A stretch of DNA of 64,000 nt. Source: an uncultured Selenomonadales bacterium. GTDB taxonomy: Bacteria > Bacillota > Negativicutes > Selenomonadales > Selenomonadaceae. A program made the translations under genes and the position numbers. This document shows positions 55,258 to 63,960 of the stretch, one piece after another. The stretch spans positions 1 to 64,000 of the forward strand of contig CAMZHX010000004.1 in NCBI GenBank assembly GCA_947307055.1, written 5' to 3'. Below the pieces are notes generated by a model. That model was not told the origin of the DNA, did no database searches, and saw nothing but the letters and a program-made list of their open reading frames with translations. Position 1 is the stretch's first letter, and every line of letters starts with the position of its first letter.

Positions 55258-57168
55258 ATGTTTGAAAAAATTACTAAACAACGCGGGCAAGTATCGATTC
55301 TTTTTGCGTTGCTCATGCCAATATTTTTATTGTTTGTTGGAGTGGGGCTAGACTTGGGCTGGTACTATCTTAATGTGTCGCGGCTCCAAAACGCAGCAGA
55401 CTCGGCCGCCGTCGCCGGTGCCCAAACCCTCATCAACAACGAAAGCTTTTCCGATTACAAAAGCGTCACGCTCACCAGCAAATATCCCGGCAAAGTCAGC
55501 GAACAATACAGAACCGCCGAGACCGCTAAACTAGAAGCTATCGACGAAAGTCGCGACGCTGCCAAAGAATACGTCGCTAAAAATTTGTCCAGCAACGAAG
55601 ACAACATAATCAATTCCTGGACACACGAAAAAGTCGAAGCCGAAACGCCTACGCTTTACGAAAAGGATGACAATCTTTATTTCGTCGTTCAGCTCCGCGA
55701 GGAAGTTAGGCATTTCTTTTTGCCGGGTTGGTTCGATGATATGACTGCGCCCGTTACTGCCGTCGCCCTGCTCACGAAAAAAAATTCCAACACGCCGTCA
55801 ACGCCCGATATGCCTTCTAAGCCCGAAGACCCTTCCGCGCCCGATATGCCCACAAAACCAGCTGTATTGAGTGAGACCGCCGACGAAGAATTGATTAAAA
55901 ATTTGACAACGCTTAGAAATGATAACGTCGTTGTCGGCAACTGGGAAGTTCAAAATGAATACAGACAGAATAAAAAATATGCTGATGTAGACGAAACTGG
56001 TAATCCTATTACAGGGAAAGTAGCTTTTAAAGCTCTTTTAGGTCATGATTTGTACGGTATAAACGGCGAGAAATGGAATTACTATAGTGATTTCTATGAG
56101 AATGAAAATCGGAGTAAGAAGAGCCACTATACGTCGGGCGAACACCGCCGAACAGAAACCGTATACATTGAACCAAACAATAGCGGTGGCAATAGTCGTA
56201 GTAGTTTTAAAACAGACGTGAACGGAGGTAAAATTTACAAAGAATCGGAAGTTGATTCGCTGGACATAGATTTTAAATGGGAAGTCCAATTCAACCCAAA
56301 AAGCCAATACGTTACCAAAGCAAAAGATTGGGATTTCACTTTGGACAATGCTTATGCCGATGTTAACTATATGCCAAATATCGACTATGGCAATGATATT
56401 AAATTTAATAAAGACGAACTTAATCCTGCATTTTTTATGCGAATACATGCGACGCTTAATTTTGATGAGCCGCATAAAGCGCGTGTCGGTTACCAATACG
56501 ATGACCCCGATATTTTGTGGGTGAGAATAGAAAGCGAGCCGATGTACAGCGAGCCGGATCTCTATCGCGAAGACGACGACACCAAGCAAAAACAAAATGG
56601 AAAATCTTACGTAGATGAGGCAAAAGGGAGTAATAAGCTTGCGGTGTTCAATTCCCCGCGCCAAATAATTCTCAACTTCAACCAATCGAATTACGACACG
56701 ACCGCGCAGAAATATCGCCCCGTTGTCATTTTCTACAGCGGCCCCGAAAGATACGACACCTCCGACCCTCTGCGCGAATCAAGACCTATTATCGTGAATC
56801 TTAACGACGACTTTCGCGGGATTTTGTACGTGCCCAATAGCCCCGTCGTTTTCAACGGCAACGGCAAAAATTTCAACGGCTTTATCGTCGCGAAAAAATA
56901 TTTGAAACTCAAAACCGATTTTTTCAAAGATACGGACGACAGATATTATGAAAGTTCTGCTGATAAGACGACGGAATATTTTAAAATCACTGATGATCAT
57001 GGAAACGTTATGTTTATCGACGAGCACGGCGAAGTTCAATACGAGGAGTTGGAAACGCCGTTTTTGAAGTACGGGACGTATGACACCTTCAATAGGACGG
57101 AGCTTTCATCGGCGAATTATGATATCGCGCCCAATTTGGCTTACAACATGCTTTTGAGCGGGAAATAA
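55258..57168 (+). CDS. TadE/TadG-like Flp-pilus assembly family protein
   Basis: 636 residues. N-terminal motif GQVSILFALLMPIFLLFVGV followed by LNVSRLQNAADSAAVAGAQ is the classic TadG-like signal (a prepilin-like N-terminal membrane helix with AADSAAVAGA). The long remainder is predicted extracytoplasmic and includes a low-complexity Pro/Lys/Asp linker (PSTPDMPSKPEDPSAPDMP, about 181-200) and then a large domain of unknown type, with no clear von Willebrand motif seen. GAAAGGAGC precedes ATG and it has its own promoter. No other tad/flp gene is in the window, so it is an orphan here. Confidence 0.82.
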   Translation: MFEKITKQRGQVSILFALLMPIFLLFVGVGLDLGWYYLNVSRLQNAADSAAVAGAQTLINNESFSDYKSVTLTSKYPGKVSEQYRTAETAKLEAIDESRDAAKEYVAKNLSSNEDNIINSWTHEKVEAETPTLYEKDDNLYFVVQLREEVRHFFLPGWFDDMTAPVTAVALLTKKNSNTPSTPDMPSKPEDPSAPDMPTKPAVLSETADEELIKNLTTLRNDNVVVGNWEVQNEYRQNKKYADVDETGNPITGKVAFKALLGHDLYGINGEKWNYYSDFYENENRSKKSHYTSGEHRRTETVYIEPNNSGGNSRSSFKTDVNGGKIYKESEVDSLDIDFKWEVQFNPKSQYVTKAKDWDFTLDNAYADVNYMPNIDYGNDIKFNKDELNPAFFMRIHATLNFDEPHKARVGYQYDDPDILWVRIESEPMYSEPDLYREDDDTKQKQNGKSYVDEAKGSNKLAVFNSPRQIILNFNQSNYDTTAQKYRPVVIFYSGPERYDTSDPLRESRPIIVNLNDDFRGILYVPNSPVVFNGNGKNFNGFIVAKKYLKLKTDFFKDTDDRYYESSADKTTEYFKITDDHGNVMFIDEHGEVQYEELETPFLKYGTYDTFNRTELSSANYDIAPNLAYNMLLSGK

Positions 57169-57191
57169 AATTTATTGGCGAAAGATTTTAC

Positions 57192-57217
57192 GGCGACCAA
57201 ATCGGTCGTCATTTTTT
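57192..57217 (+). terminator. Terminator after the TadG-like gene
   Basis: GGCGACC-AAATC-GGTCGTC followed by ATTTTTT. The T run extends into the 3' end of the convergent GT2 gene. Confidence 0.8.
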
Positions 57218-58207
57218 ATTTAGAGCTTGCGTCGCGTAAAGGTAAGCAGCGACAAGATTTTTCCCGATTGGATTGAGTTCGGGATTTTGCAACTCGTCAT
57301 AAAAAATTTCTTGTACCTCGTGCGGCTCCAAACCTTGGAAGAGATTTTTAATCATGTCGAAGTGAATCTCAATGCAAAACTTAAAAACGTCGCGGCAAAT
57401 TTCGGACTTCAAATCAATTCCGCGCATAAATTCATTAAGAATCGCGACGTTTGCCAATAAAATTTTCAGCCAAAGCCGGACGCCGTCTTGAGAATCGATA
57501 ATCATTTTGCCTGTCGAGTTTTTAAGTTCGCGACGGATATTGGTTATGTGCGGAATGCGGACGTAATTTTTCGCCAGACACAGACATTTGAAATTGAAAG
57601 TCAAATCTTCGGAGAATCTCATTTGCGGGAAGTCGATTTTGTTTTCGAGCAAAAAATCACGCCGATAAAGTTTGCTCCACGGCAAATAAAAAAATTGTTC
57701 CGATATAGAATGACTAATTCTCTCGCGCAAATCATTTGATTCGAGGGTCGGGGCTTCAACTAAATTTTCAAGCGAACCAAAGAAACGGACTTTCAAATTT
57801 TCTCCTGCAAGTTTTTCTCCGTCGTTTAGTATAAAATGTTTTTCGGCGTAAACGACATCTGCGTTATAAAATTCGGCGACATCAAAGAAATTTTCAAGGG
57901 CGGTCGGCAAAATCATATCGTCGTTGTCGATGAAGGTAACGTATTTACCCGCCGCATTTTTTATTCCGACATTTCTTGGAATGCCCGCGCCGCCCGAATT
58001 TTTTTCGGTGGAAAGGAGTTTCAAACGCCCGCCAAAGTGCGACTGAATTTTTTCGACTTCGGCGACGCTGTTATCAGTGGAGCAATCGTCGACGACAAGA
58101 ACTTCGTAGTCTTTGAACTTTGACGACAGCACACTGATTAAACATTGGCGGATAAATTTTTCGGCGTTATACATTGGGATTATAACAGAAATTTTCGGTT
58201 CGTTCAT
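57209..58207 (-). CDS. Glycosyltransferase family 2
   Basis: 332 residues. N-terminal GT-A fold with SVIIPMYNAEKFIRQCL, VVDDCSTDNS and the metal motif TFIDNDDMI near residue 97. The C-terminal part (about 230-330) is helical. The donor is expected to be a nucleotide sugar and the product a surface glycan or glycosylated flagellin/pilus protein, given the neighbours, but this is only context. AAAGGAGATTATCTT precedes the ATG. Convergent with the TadG-like gene. Confidence 0.87.
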   Translation of the reverse strand: MNEPKISVIIPMYNAEKFIRQCLISVLSSKFKDYEVLVVDDCSTDNSVAEVEKIQSHFGGRLKLLSTEKNSGGAGIPRNVGIKNAAGKYVTFIDNDDMILPTALENFFDVAEFYNADVVYAEKHFILNDGEKLAGENLKVRFFGSLENLVEAPTLESNDLRERISHSISEQFFYLPWSKLYRRDFLLENKIDFPQMRFSEDLTFNFKCLCLAKNYVRIPHITNIRRELKNSTGKMIIDSQDGVRLWLKILLANVAILNEFMRGIDLKSEICRDVFKFCIEIHFDMIKNLFQGLEPHEVQEIFYDELQNPELNPIGKNLVAAYLYATQALNKK

Positions 58208-58221
58208 AAGATAATCTCCTT

Positions 58222-58254
58222 TGCAAAAAAATTTCCGCTCGCGTAACGGAGCGG
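58222..58254 (-). terminator. Terminator of the flagellar/chemotaxis operon end
   Basis: On the minus strand CCGCTC-CGTTACGC-GAGCGG followed by AAATTTTTTTG, just after the SwrB-like gene. Confidence 0.85.
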
Positions 58255-58257
58255 CTT

Positions 58258-59427
58258 TTATTTTCTGTTTAGTTGTCGCCTTGTCATTTCCTGAATCAAT
58301 TCTATTGCGCCTCTGCCCAATCCGGTTTCGCGCGAAATTTCTTCGATTGACATGCCCGCCAATAACATTTCCTTAATTATCGCTGAATCGGTCGTTTCCA
58401 GTTTGAGTTCGCGACGTTCGGGCGGCGAATCTTTTTTGACGGGCGGAGCTTTTTTAGGTTCGGCGGGTTTTGATTTAGGTTGCTCGCTTTGTTGCTCGAC
58501 GGCTTTTATTGCCTCGATTGCTTCCTTTCTCACGTCGCGTTTTGTTCGTGAAGTCTTCTTAGGTTGTTTTTTAGGCGGTTCGACTTCGGGGACATCTTCG
58601 GGCGGGTGAGCTGCCATTTCCGCTGATGCTTCGGTTAATCTTTTGCGTGTCGCCTCGATTTTTACGGGGTCGGCCTCGATGACTTTGACGGGCTTTTTAT
58701 TTTCGGGCGACAGGACGATTGATTCTCTTGGCGGCGGCTCTTCGACTTTAGGCGGTTCGGCTAGCGATTCTTCTAAGATTTTGTCGAAGGCCTTATCGGG
58801 TTCGAGTGGTCGCGTGATTTGCGGCACTTTGATTGGGCCAAGAGGATTCATCGGCGGGGCGGGCGGAGTTGTCGTGATTTGTGGCGGCGGCGTGATTGGC
58901 GGTTTCGGGACGGGCGGCGTTATCGGCGAGGTTATTGGCGTTGTCATTAGCGGGTTGATTATTGGCGGCGTCATTTGCGGGATTGTGACGGGCTGTTGAA
59001 TCGGCTGTTGAACGGGGAGCGGCGTTGACATTACGACATTTAGCCTTCGTTCGAGGTTTGCCATTTTGCGTTGCATTGTATCGACTTCCGCGCCTGAATC
59101 CTCTAACCTCGCGAGCAAGTCTTTGATTTCGCCCGATTGCCCTTCCGCCTTCTTGAGGACTTTTTTGAGTTCAGCGACGCGCCCTTCCAGTTGTACGCGA
59201 TTGCGTTCCGATTCGTCTAGCATTGTTTCTAGGTGCGTGACGTGTTTTTCCATGCGCCCGATGATTTCGGTTGCTGTGCGTTCCAATTCTTGTTTGAGTT
59301 TACCTGTTGAGGCTTCGACCTCTCTGCGCTCTAGGGCGTCTTGCCTACGTCTGCGCGAGTTCGACCACGCGACAAATACTATGCCCGCGCCGACCACTAT
59401 CAGCATTAACATCAATTCGATAATCAT
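58258..59427 (-). CDS. SwrB/DUF6115-like protein: membrane anchor, coiled coil, proline-rich linker, C-terminal HTH
   Basis: 389 residues. One N-terminal membrane segment (about 1-22), a coiled coil (about 30-135), a long Pro/Thr-rich linker (about 140-220), a charged linker and a C-terminal domain with ELKLETTDSAIIKEMLLAGM and EEISRETGLGRGAIELIQ, a small helix-turn-helix-like end. This layout resembles SwrB/DUF6115 and DUF2802 proteins encoded near sigma-28 in Firmicutes, which influence flagellar export. It is the last gene of the operon here. Family link is by architecture, not detailed similarity. Confidence 0.72.
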   Translation of the reverse strand: MIIELMLMLIVVGAGIVFVAWSNSRRRRQDALERREVEASTGKLKQELERTATEIIGRMEKHVTHLETMLDESERNRVQLEGRVAELKKVLKKAEGQSGEIKDLLARLEDSGAEVDTMQRKMANLERRLNVVMSTPLPVQQPIQQPVTIPQMTPPIINPLMTTPITSPITPPVPKPPITPPPQITTTPPAPPMNPLGPIKVPQITRPLEPDKAFDKILEESLAEPPKVEEPPPRESIVLSPENKKPVKVIEADPVKIEATRKRLTEASAEMAAHPPEDVPEVEPPKKQPKKTSRTKRDVRKEAIEAIKAVEQQSEQPKSKPAEPKKAPPVKKDSPPERRELKLETTDSAIIKEMLLAGMSIEEISRETGLGRGAIELIQEMTRRQLNRK

Positions 59428-59441
59428 TGCATCACCACTTC

Positions 59442-59540
59442 AGGGAAAAGGGAAATGGGAAATGGGATAAGCGAGTTTGAAAGGAAAAAGTTTTTGGACT
59501 TGTCCCTACTTCTCCCATTTCCCTTTTCCCCTCTCCCTTA
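59442..59540. repeat. Type A heptamer repeat block between the SwrB-like and small flagellar-locus genes
   Basis: GGGAAAA/GGGAAAT arm, an interrupted centre (GCGAGTTTGAAAGGAAAAAG) and a CCCATTT/CCCTTTT arm. Lies inside the presumed operon. Confidence 0.8.
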
Positions 59541-59867
59541 TCAAAGCGAAATATCCAAGAAATGTCCGCGTCTTGGGTCGACTGCATAAGTATCATCTTC
59601 GTCTTCAAATTCGGGCGGCTCCCTTCGGCTTCTAGCATAATAACCGCCGCCATTGCGACGATTTCTTTCGGGGTCGTCTTTTATTCTGCCGTCTTCGGCT
59701 TCGTCCTTATTGCGGACTTGTTTTTGTTTAAGTTCGGCGTCATTTTTCTCGCGCACGGCTTGAAAATCTTGCTGCAACGCCGAAGCTTGATTTAAATTGT
59801 GCTGGACTTGCGCCGCATTGCTCGCGTTGGCGTAAGTCATTTGCACTCCAACCGGTGCCATTTCCAT
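59541..59867 (-). CDS. Small hypothetical protein of the flagellar locus
   Basis: 108 residues. Helical first half (ANASNAAQVQHNLNQASALQ and DFQAVREKNDAELKQKQV) and a strongly charged, Arg/Asp/Glu-rich second half ending DPRRGHFLDISL. No signal or membrane segment. It sits between the FapA-domain gene (57 nt) and the SwrB-like gene. Conservation of such a short charged protein next to FapA and sigma-28 genes is expected in Negativicutes from my recollection, but I could not check it. Confidence 0.65.
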   Translation of the reverse strand: MEMAPVGVQMTYANASNAAQVQHNLNQASALQQDFQAVREKNDAELKQKQVRNKDEAEDGRIKDDPERNRRNGGGYYARSRREPPEFEDEDDTYAVDPRRGHFLDISL

Positions 59868-59889
59868 AGCTAATCCCTCATTCCAAATT

Positions 59890-59914
59890 CATTACGCATT
59901 ACGCATTGCGCATT
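59890..59914. repeat. CATTACG heptamer repeat, single arm
   Basis: CATTACG-CATTACG-CATTGCG-CATT, between the small gene and the FapA-domain gene; no inverted partner nearby. Confidence 0.75.
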
Positions 59915-59924
59915 CCTAATTGCC

Positions 59925-61586
59925 TTAGTACGCTCCGACTTCGACTTCGCCATTTGGATTCAAAAAGATTGTGCAGCGTTTATACTCCGACTGAATATTT
60001 TTCAGAATGTTATTGACTGAAAGGCGCGTGCCCGGATAAATCGTGTCGCTGACTTTGATTCGCCCGTTGCGCATGTTCGCGAGCAAGTCTTCTATCTCCA
60101 AAATTCTTTTCTCATCGCGCTTCATTTGCCCTGCAATCGGGAATTGCGAGCGCGTCAACTTATTTATCATATCGACGCGTTCCGGCGGCAATTTATTAAC
60201 GTCAATCTTCGACAGCGTGTTGAGCGTTTGAGTTACCTGCGTCAAACGGCGTTTCGCGTCCTTGTAGGATTTTTTCAAGTCTTGATATTCCTTTTGTAAA
60301 GTCGGGTCGACGCCGACAGAAACTCTCGTGACGACAAAGGCCGAGTTGCCGATAACTTTGACGCTAATCTCCTCGCCGGCTATGACGTGGCCGCCGGTTA
60401 TCTGTCCGTGCTTATCCTCCATGATGATTCGCTTGCCGGCTCTGATTTGCGAATGGTACGCAATGTCGGAAATATAAACGTCGTTGCCGGCCTCAATCAG
60501 CGCATTTTCGGCAAAGGCGGTACGGACATCGCGTTCGGCGAAAACTTTTACACGTTCCGCGCCCGTGACGCCGCCGCTTATATAGACATTGCGTCCGGTG
60601 ACTTCCGCGCCGTTAATCGAGCCTTTTATTTCAATATCGCCGGTCGCCTTGATTTTGAAACCTGGCTCGACGTTGCCGCCGATTTGGACTGTGCCGTCAA
60701 ACTCAACATCGCCCGTCGACACCCCGACCGAACCTTTTATCACCAAGCGCGGGTCAACGCTGATTCGCGAGCCTTTGTCGACAATCTGCCCGTTGACAGT
60801 CGCAATCAACCTGTGCTCGCCGACAACTTTAGTATTTTTACCTTCGGGCATTGGGATTGGGCGACCGTTCTGCGCGGGAACATTTTCGCCTAAAACATTT
60901 CTGCCGTTAGTGCCCTTTGTCTGCGGAATGCGGATTGCCAACGTTTGATTCTCTTTGGCGAGCACGAACAGATTTAAATCTTTGTAGTCGACCTTGTCAT
61001 ACTCGTCGACGACCGGACGACCTTTGACGCCCAAATCAAATTTCCTATCGATGTAGGCGTTTTCGCCATTGACGGGCGGGAGGCCTTCAGCGACAACAAA
61101 AGGCGTCAAACTCTCTACGCCGCGTTCAATCGCCTCCTCGTCAATGCCGTAAGTTACGCCAGCCTCCTCCAATGCCGCCATAATCATTTCCTTAGTCGGG
61201 AGGCGCGCGCCGTTCCGCGTGTCGTATCTTATAGTTGCCTTCATTTTGTCGCGGCTTAGTTCGACGATAATTCGGGCGTAGGGTTCTAGCTCCTCTTTGA
61301 ATTCATCAAGACTTTCGCCGCCCGCTATCAATTCGAGTTCGCGCTCGGTGATTTCTACGGGCTCCGAAATTTTTTGCGGGCGACCATTTGCCTCGCGCAT
61401 TGTCCGCGATAAAATTCCAACGTCATAATCTAAAATTTTACAATCGCGCAGAATCTGGCGCATATCGGACAGCTCAAAGAGACGTTCGCCCTCAACCGCA
61501 GGATAAATTGTCAGATAAACGCCGTCCTTTTTGAACTCGTATTTATAACCGGCCTGCGGACCGCCCAAGGTAAGATTTTGGCTCAT
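59925..61586 (-). CDS. FapA-domain (DUF342) protein
   Basis: 553 residues. An N-terminal helical part, then the FapA/DUF342 beta-helix region (GKNTKVVGEHRLIATVNGQI, then VDPRLVIKGSVGVSTGDVEF and GNVEPGFKIKATGDIEIKGS with repeating GxI/V strands), and a C-terminal coiled coil (YQDLKKSYKDAKRRLTQV). DUF342 proteins are common next to flagellar/chemotaxis genes in Firmicutes; related proteins help polar localisation. AAAGGAG precedes the ATG. Molecular role unknown. Confidence 0.85.
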   Translation of the reverse strand: MSQNLTLGGPQAGYKYEFKKDGVYLTIYPAVEGERLFELSDMRQILRDCKILDYDVGILSRTMREANGRPQKISEPVEITERELELIAGGESLDEFKEELEPYARIIVELSRDKMKATIRYDTRNGARLPTKEMIMAALEEAGVTYGIDEEAIERGVESLTPFVVAEGLPPVNGENAYIDRKFDLGVKGRPVVDEYDKVDYKDLNLFVLAKENQTLAIRIPQTKGTNGRNVLGENVPAQNGRPIPMPEGKNTKVVGEHRLIATVNGQIVDKGSRISVDPRLVIKGSVGVSTGDVEFDGTVQIGGNVEPGFKIKATGDIEIKGSINGAEVTGRNVYISGGVTGAERVKVFAERDVRTAFAENALIEAGNDVYISDIAYHSQIRAGKRIIMEDKHGQITGGHVIAGEEISVKVIGNSAFVVTRVSVGVDPTLQKEYQDLKKSYKDAKRRLTQVTQTLNTLSKIDVNKLPPERVDMINKLTRSQFPIAGQMKRDEKRILEIEDLLANMRNGRIKVSDTIYPGTRLSVNNILKNIQSEYKRCTIFLNPNGEVEVGAY

Positions 61587-61626
61587 CCGGCGTAACTCCT
61601 TTCCTTAAACTAAATCCTTTCGTGCG

Positions 61627-61639
61627 CCATTGCGCATTA
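61627..61639. repeat. Short CATTGCG-type repeat remnant
   Basis: GCCATTGCGCATT, under two units, in the fapA-sigma-28 spacer; weak. Confidence 0.4.
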
Positions 61640-62386
61640 AAATAAATCGTCTTTGCTCTGGGCGAGGTAACTGCGCATTCTGAAAATTGCTTTCGTGTGC
61701 AACTGCGATATTCGCGCCTCGCTCAATTTCAAAATCAACGCGATTTCTTTCAGCGTCAACTCTTCGTAATAGTAAAGCGATATGACCGTCCGTTCCTTTT
61801 CGGGCAGCCGCTCTATCGCCTTCGCTAGCGTTTCTTTCAGCTCGAAAAATTCCGTTGAGTTCGCGGGGTTTGTGTCGATTGCTTCGTTGACGTCCGTTTT
61901 GAGATATTCTTCAAGCGGGATAATTGTTGCCGAATTGGATTGCCCGATTAGCGTTTGCAATTCATCAACCGAAATTTCCAATGCATCCGCGATTTCCTTA
62001 TCGGTCGCGGTTCGTCCTAATTCGTTTTCAAGTCTGGTGACGGTTTGTTCATACTTGCGAATTTTCTGGCGCATCGTGACCGGTATCCAATCTTTCGAGC
62101 GCAAATAATCCAAAATCGCGCCGCGAATCCTCACGCCCGCATACGTCTCGAATTTTATATTTCGCGTCACGTCGAAACGGTCAATCGCGTCGAGCAACCC
62201 GAAAAACCCGCTACTCAACAAGTCATCTCTATCCAAATGCGGCGGAAGACTTATCGCCAACCGCCCGCACACTATCTTGACCAGTTGCAGATAATGTTCG
62301 GCAATCTCGTTGCGCAAGTCAATAGATTTCGTCTCGCGATACTTTAGCCATAACGGCGTTAAATCTTTATTCGCGTCACTTTCCAT
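61637..62386 (-). CDS. sigD: RNA polymerase sigma-28 factor (FliA/SigD)
   Basis: 249 residues from ATG 62386 (a TTG at 62392 is also possible). Region 2 DLLSSGFFGLLDAIDRFD and KFETYAGVRIRGAILDYLRS, region 3 and region 4 ending LILKLSEARISQLHTKAI, all typical of flagellar sigma-28. It transcribes late flagellar and chemotaxis genes. It lies in the order cheC-cheD-orf-sigD-FapA, typical of Firmicute flagellar operons. A GGTGA-type ribosome site precedes. No FlgM is in the window. Confidence 0.93.
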   Translation of the reverse strand: MESDANKDLTPLWLKYRETKSIDLRNEIAEHYLQLVKIVCGRLAISLPPHLDRDDLLSSGFFGLLDAIDRFDVTRNIKFETYAGVRIRGAILDYLRSKDWIPVTMRQKIRKYEQTVTRLENELGRTATDKEIADALEISVDELQTLIGQSNSATIIPLEEYLKTDVNEAIDTNPANSTEFFELKETLAKAIERLPEKERTVISLYYYEELTLKEIALILKLSEARISQLHTKAIFRMRSYLAQSKDDLF

Positions 62387-62419
62387 AGTCAATCACCGTC
62401 CCTCGCCAGCGCGAAATTT

Positions 62420-62821
62420 TTAATTCTGATTCGAGAAGTTCATCGGCTGAAAATTATCGTCCACGTCAATTTCAATCAAAGGTTCATTCGCCTCTGAAAT
62501 GTCGTCGTCCTCGTGAAGATATTCTTCCGGGTCGAATTCTTCGTCGGTCTCCTCAATCTCCGCGTCGTCAATCAAATGTTCAAGTTCGTTATCGGTTTTG
62601 AAAATCGCGTATTCCTCGCCGAGCATCATCAATATGAAACTCGCCAGGCATGTATAAGAAAAGGCCGAAAAGGCTCGTGACGCGATTGTTTCCGAGCGCA
62701 CGAAATCGCTTGTCAGCCCCGAAATAAGTACGATAAGTAATGCGATTATGCCGACCGCCAGCGCGATTAAAACTCTTTTGATTGGCATGATTTCTTCAAG
62801 GTAATTGTAAAGGTCTGTCAC
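62420..62821 (-). CDS. Membrane protein of the flagellar operon
   Basis: About 133 residues from GTG 62821 (TCAGGTG upstream), chosen because the longer frame to 62944 runs back through cheD. Two hydrophobic segments (VLIALAVGIIALLIVLISGL and FSYTCLASFILMMLGEEY) followed by an extremely acidic C-terminus (EETDEEFDPEEYLHEDDD). An ATG at 62788 is another possible start. Not recognised; its position between cheD and sigD suggests a role in flagellar or chemotactic assembly. Confidence 0.65.
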   Translation of the reverse strand: MTDLYNYLEEIMPIKRVLIALAVGIIALLIVLISGLTSDFVRSETIASRAFSAFSYTCLASFILMMLGEEYAIFKTDNELEHLIDDAEIEETDEEFDPEEYLHEDDDISEANEPLIEIDVDDNFQPMNFSNQN

Positions 62822-62837
62822 AGCTTCAACACCTGAC

Positions 62838-63323
62838 TTAAATACTTTTCTCGCCGCGGTCAATAGTTTTAATTTTGTAAGAGCCCGTCGCCAAGTCGAT
62901 TGAAACTGTGCGCCCGTAAGTGCCGCCCGTATCCTCCGCGACAATTTTAATGCCGTTGCGTCTCAAAATCTGCTTGCAAGTTTCAGCGTTGCGCGTCCCG
63001 ACTTTCATAATGTCAGTTGCATTGGAGAAAGCAAACATTTGCGCGCCGCCCGCAAGTTTCGCGACGAGCCGATTTTTACTCGCGCCGAGCGCAACTACAT
63101 CGTTAATCATGAGCGGGATTCCTGTATCAGCAAATTTTGCGGGATTATCGCTGGCGCGGGCTTGCGTGCTGTCAGGTAACATGATATGCAACAGCCCGCC
63201 AATTTTCCTAATCGGGTCGTAGAGTGAAACGCCAATACACGAGCCCAAGCCGTAACTGATAAGGGTAGACGGACTGCGCCCGACCTTGTAATCAGCCATA
63301 CCTACTTTAACGAGGTTTGCCAT
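62838..63323 (-). CDS. cheD: Chemoreceptor glutamine deamidase CheD
   Basis: 161 residues. Active-site Cys in SYGLGSCIGVSLYDP and His in LLHIMLP, then GGAQMF and the late NAETCKQILRRNGIKI segment, all typical of CheD. It deamidates receptor glutamines and binds CheC, which tunes its activity. Starts 2 nt after cheC ends. Confidence 0.93.
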   Translation of the reverse strand: MANLVKVGMADYKVGRSPSTLISYGLGSCIGVSLYDPIRKIGGLLHIMLPDSTQARASDNPAKFADTGIPLMINDVVALGASKNRLVAKLAGGAQMFAFSNATDIMKVGTRNAETCKQILRRNGIKIVAEDTGGTYGRTVSIDLATGSYKIKTIDRGEKSI

Positions 63324-63325
63324 AA

Positions 63326-63940
63326 TTATTCAACTCCCACTGCCTTGACAATCGTGCCCAGCGAACCGGGGTCGGGAACTAGGAAAAAGTGTCCGTTGAT
63401 GCTGTCATCTTCTGCTATGAATTTTGTTTCGATAACCATTGCGCGGTCTCCCATTTGTCCGAGTTGAAGGAGCACAATATTTAAGATTGCGCCTGCCATG
63501 TCCATTGCCAAAGACGGGATTGACGGCAACATAGAAATATTTGTAAAGTGCGAGAACGCGCCGAGATACGAGCCGGAAAGGATATTGCCGACTTCCTTTA
63601 TTGCCGAGACGCTCATTTCGTCAAGTTCTTGGGTAGTGCCATGCGGTCTGCCCATTAAATCATCGGCGAGGAAGAAGGCATTTTCTTTGGGCATAAGGAA
63701 AAGGATACTGCCAGGAGCTTTGCCGTAGACGCGCAGGAATACCGCCACGATAAGTGAATCGGGGCCGCCGACGAGTTCGGGGACTTCTTCAATCGGGATA
63801 ATTGAGACTTTGGGGACGTTCATATCGATTTTTTTGTTGACGATTTGCGAAAGAGCGGTAGCTGAATTGCCCGCGCCGATATTGCCAATTTCGCGCATTG
63901 CGTCGAGTTGAGCCGGAGTTAAATCAAATTCATCAATCAT
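63326..63940 (-). CDS. cheC: CheY-phosphate phosphatase CheC
   Basis: 204 residues from ATG 63940 (GAGGTG upstream; the frame to 63955 is five codons longer and less likely). Both CheC-family phosphatase motifs are present: AMREIGNIGAGNSATALSQ and AIKEVGNILSGSYLGAFSH (Glu and Asn). It dephosphorylates CheY-P and is modulated by CheD. First gene of the visible flagellar/chemotaxis unit; upstream genes and promoter are beyond the right edge. Confidence 0.93.
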   Translation of the reverse strand: MIDEFDLTPAQLDAMREIGNIGAGNSATALSQIVNKKIDMNVPKVSIIPIEEVPELVGGPDSLIVAVFLRVYGKAPGSILFLMPKENAFFLADDLMGRPHGTTQELDEMSVSAIKEVGNILSGSYLGAFSHFTNISMLPSIPSLAMDMAGAILNIVLLQLGQMGDRAMVIETKFIAEDDSINGHFFLVPDPGSLGTIVKAVGVE

Positions 63941-63960
63941 TTCATAACACCTCATTTGTT

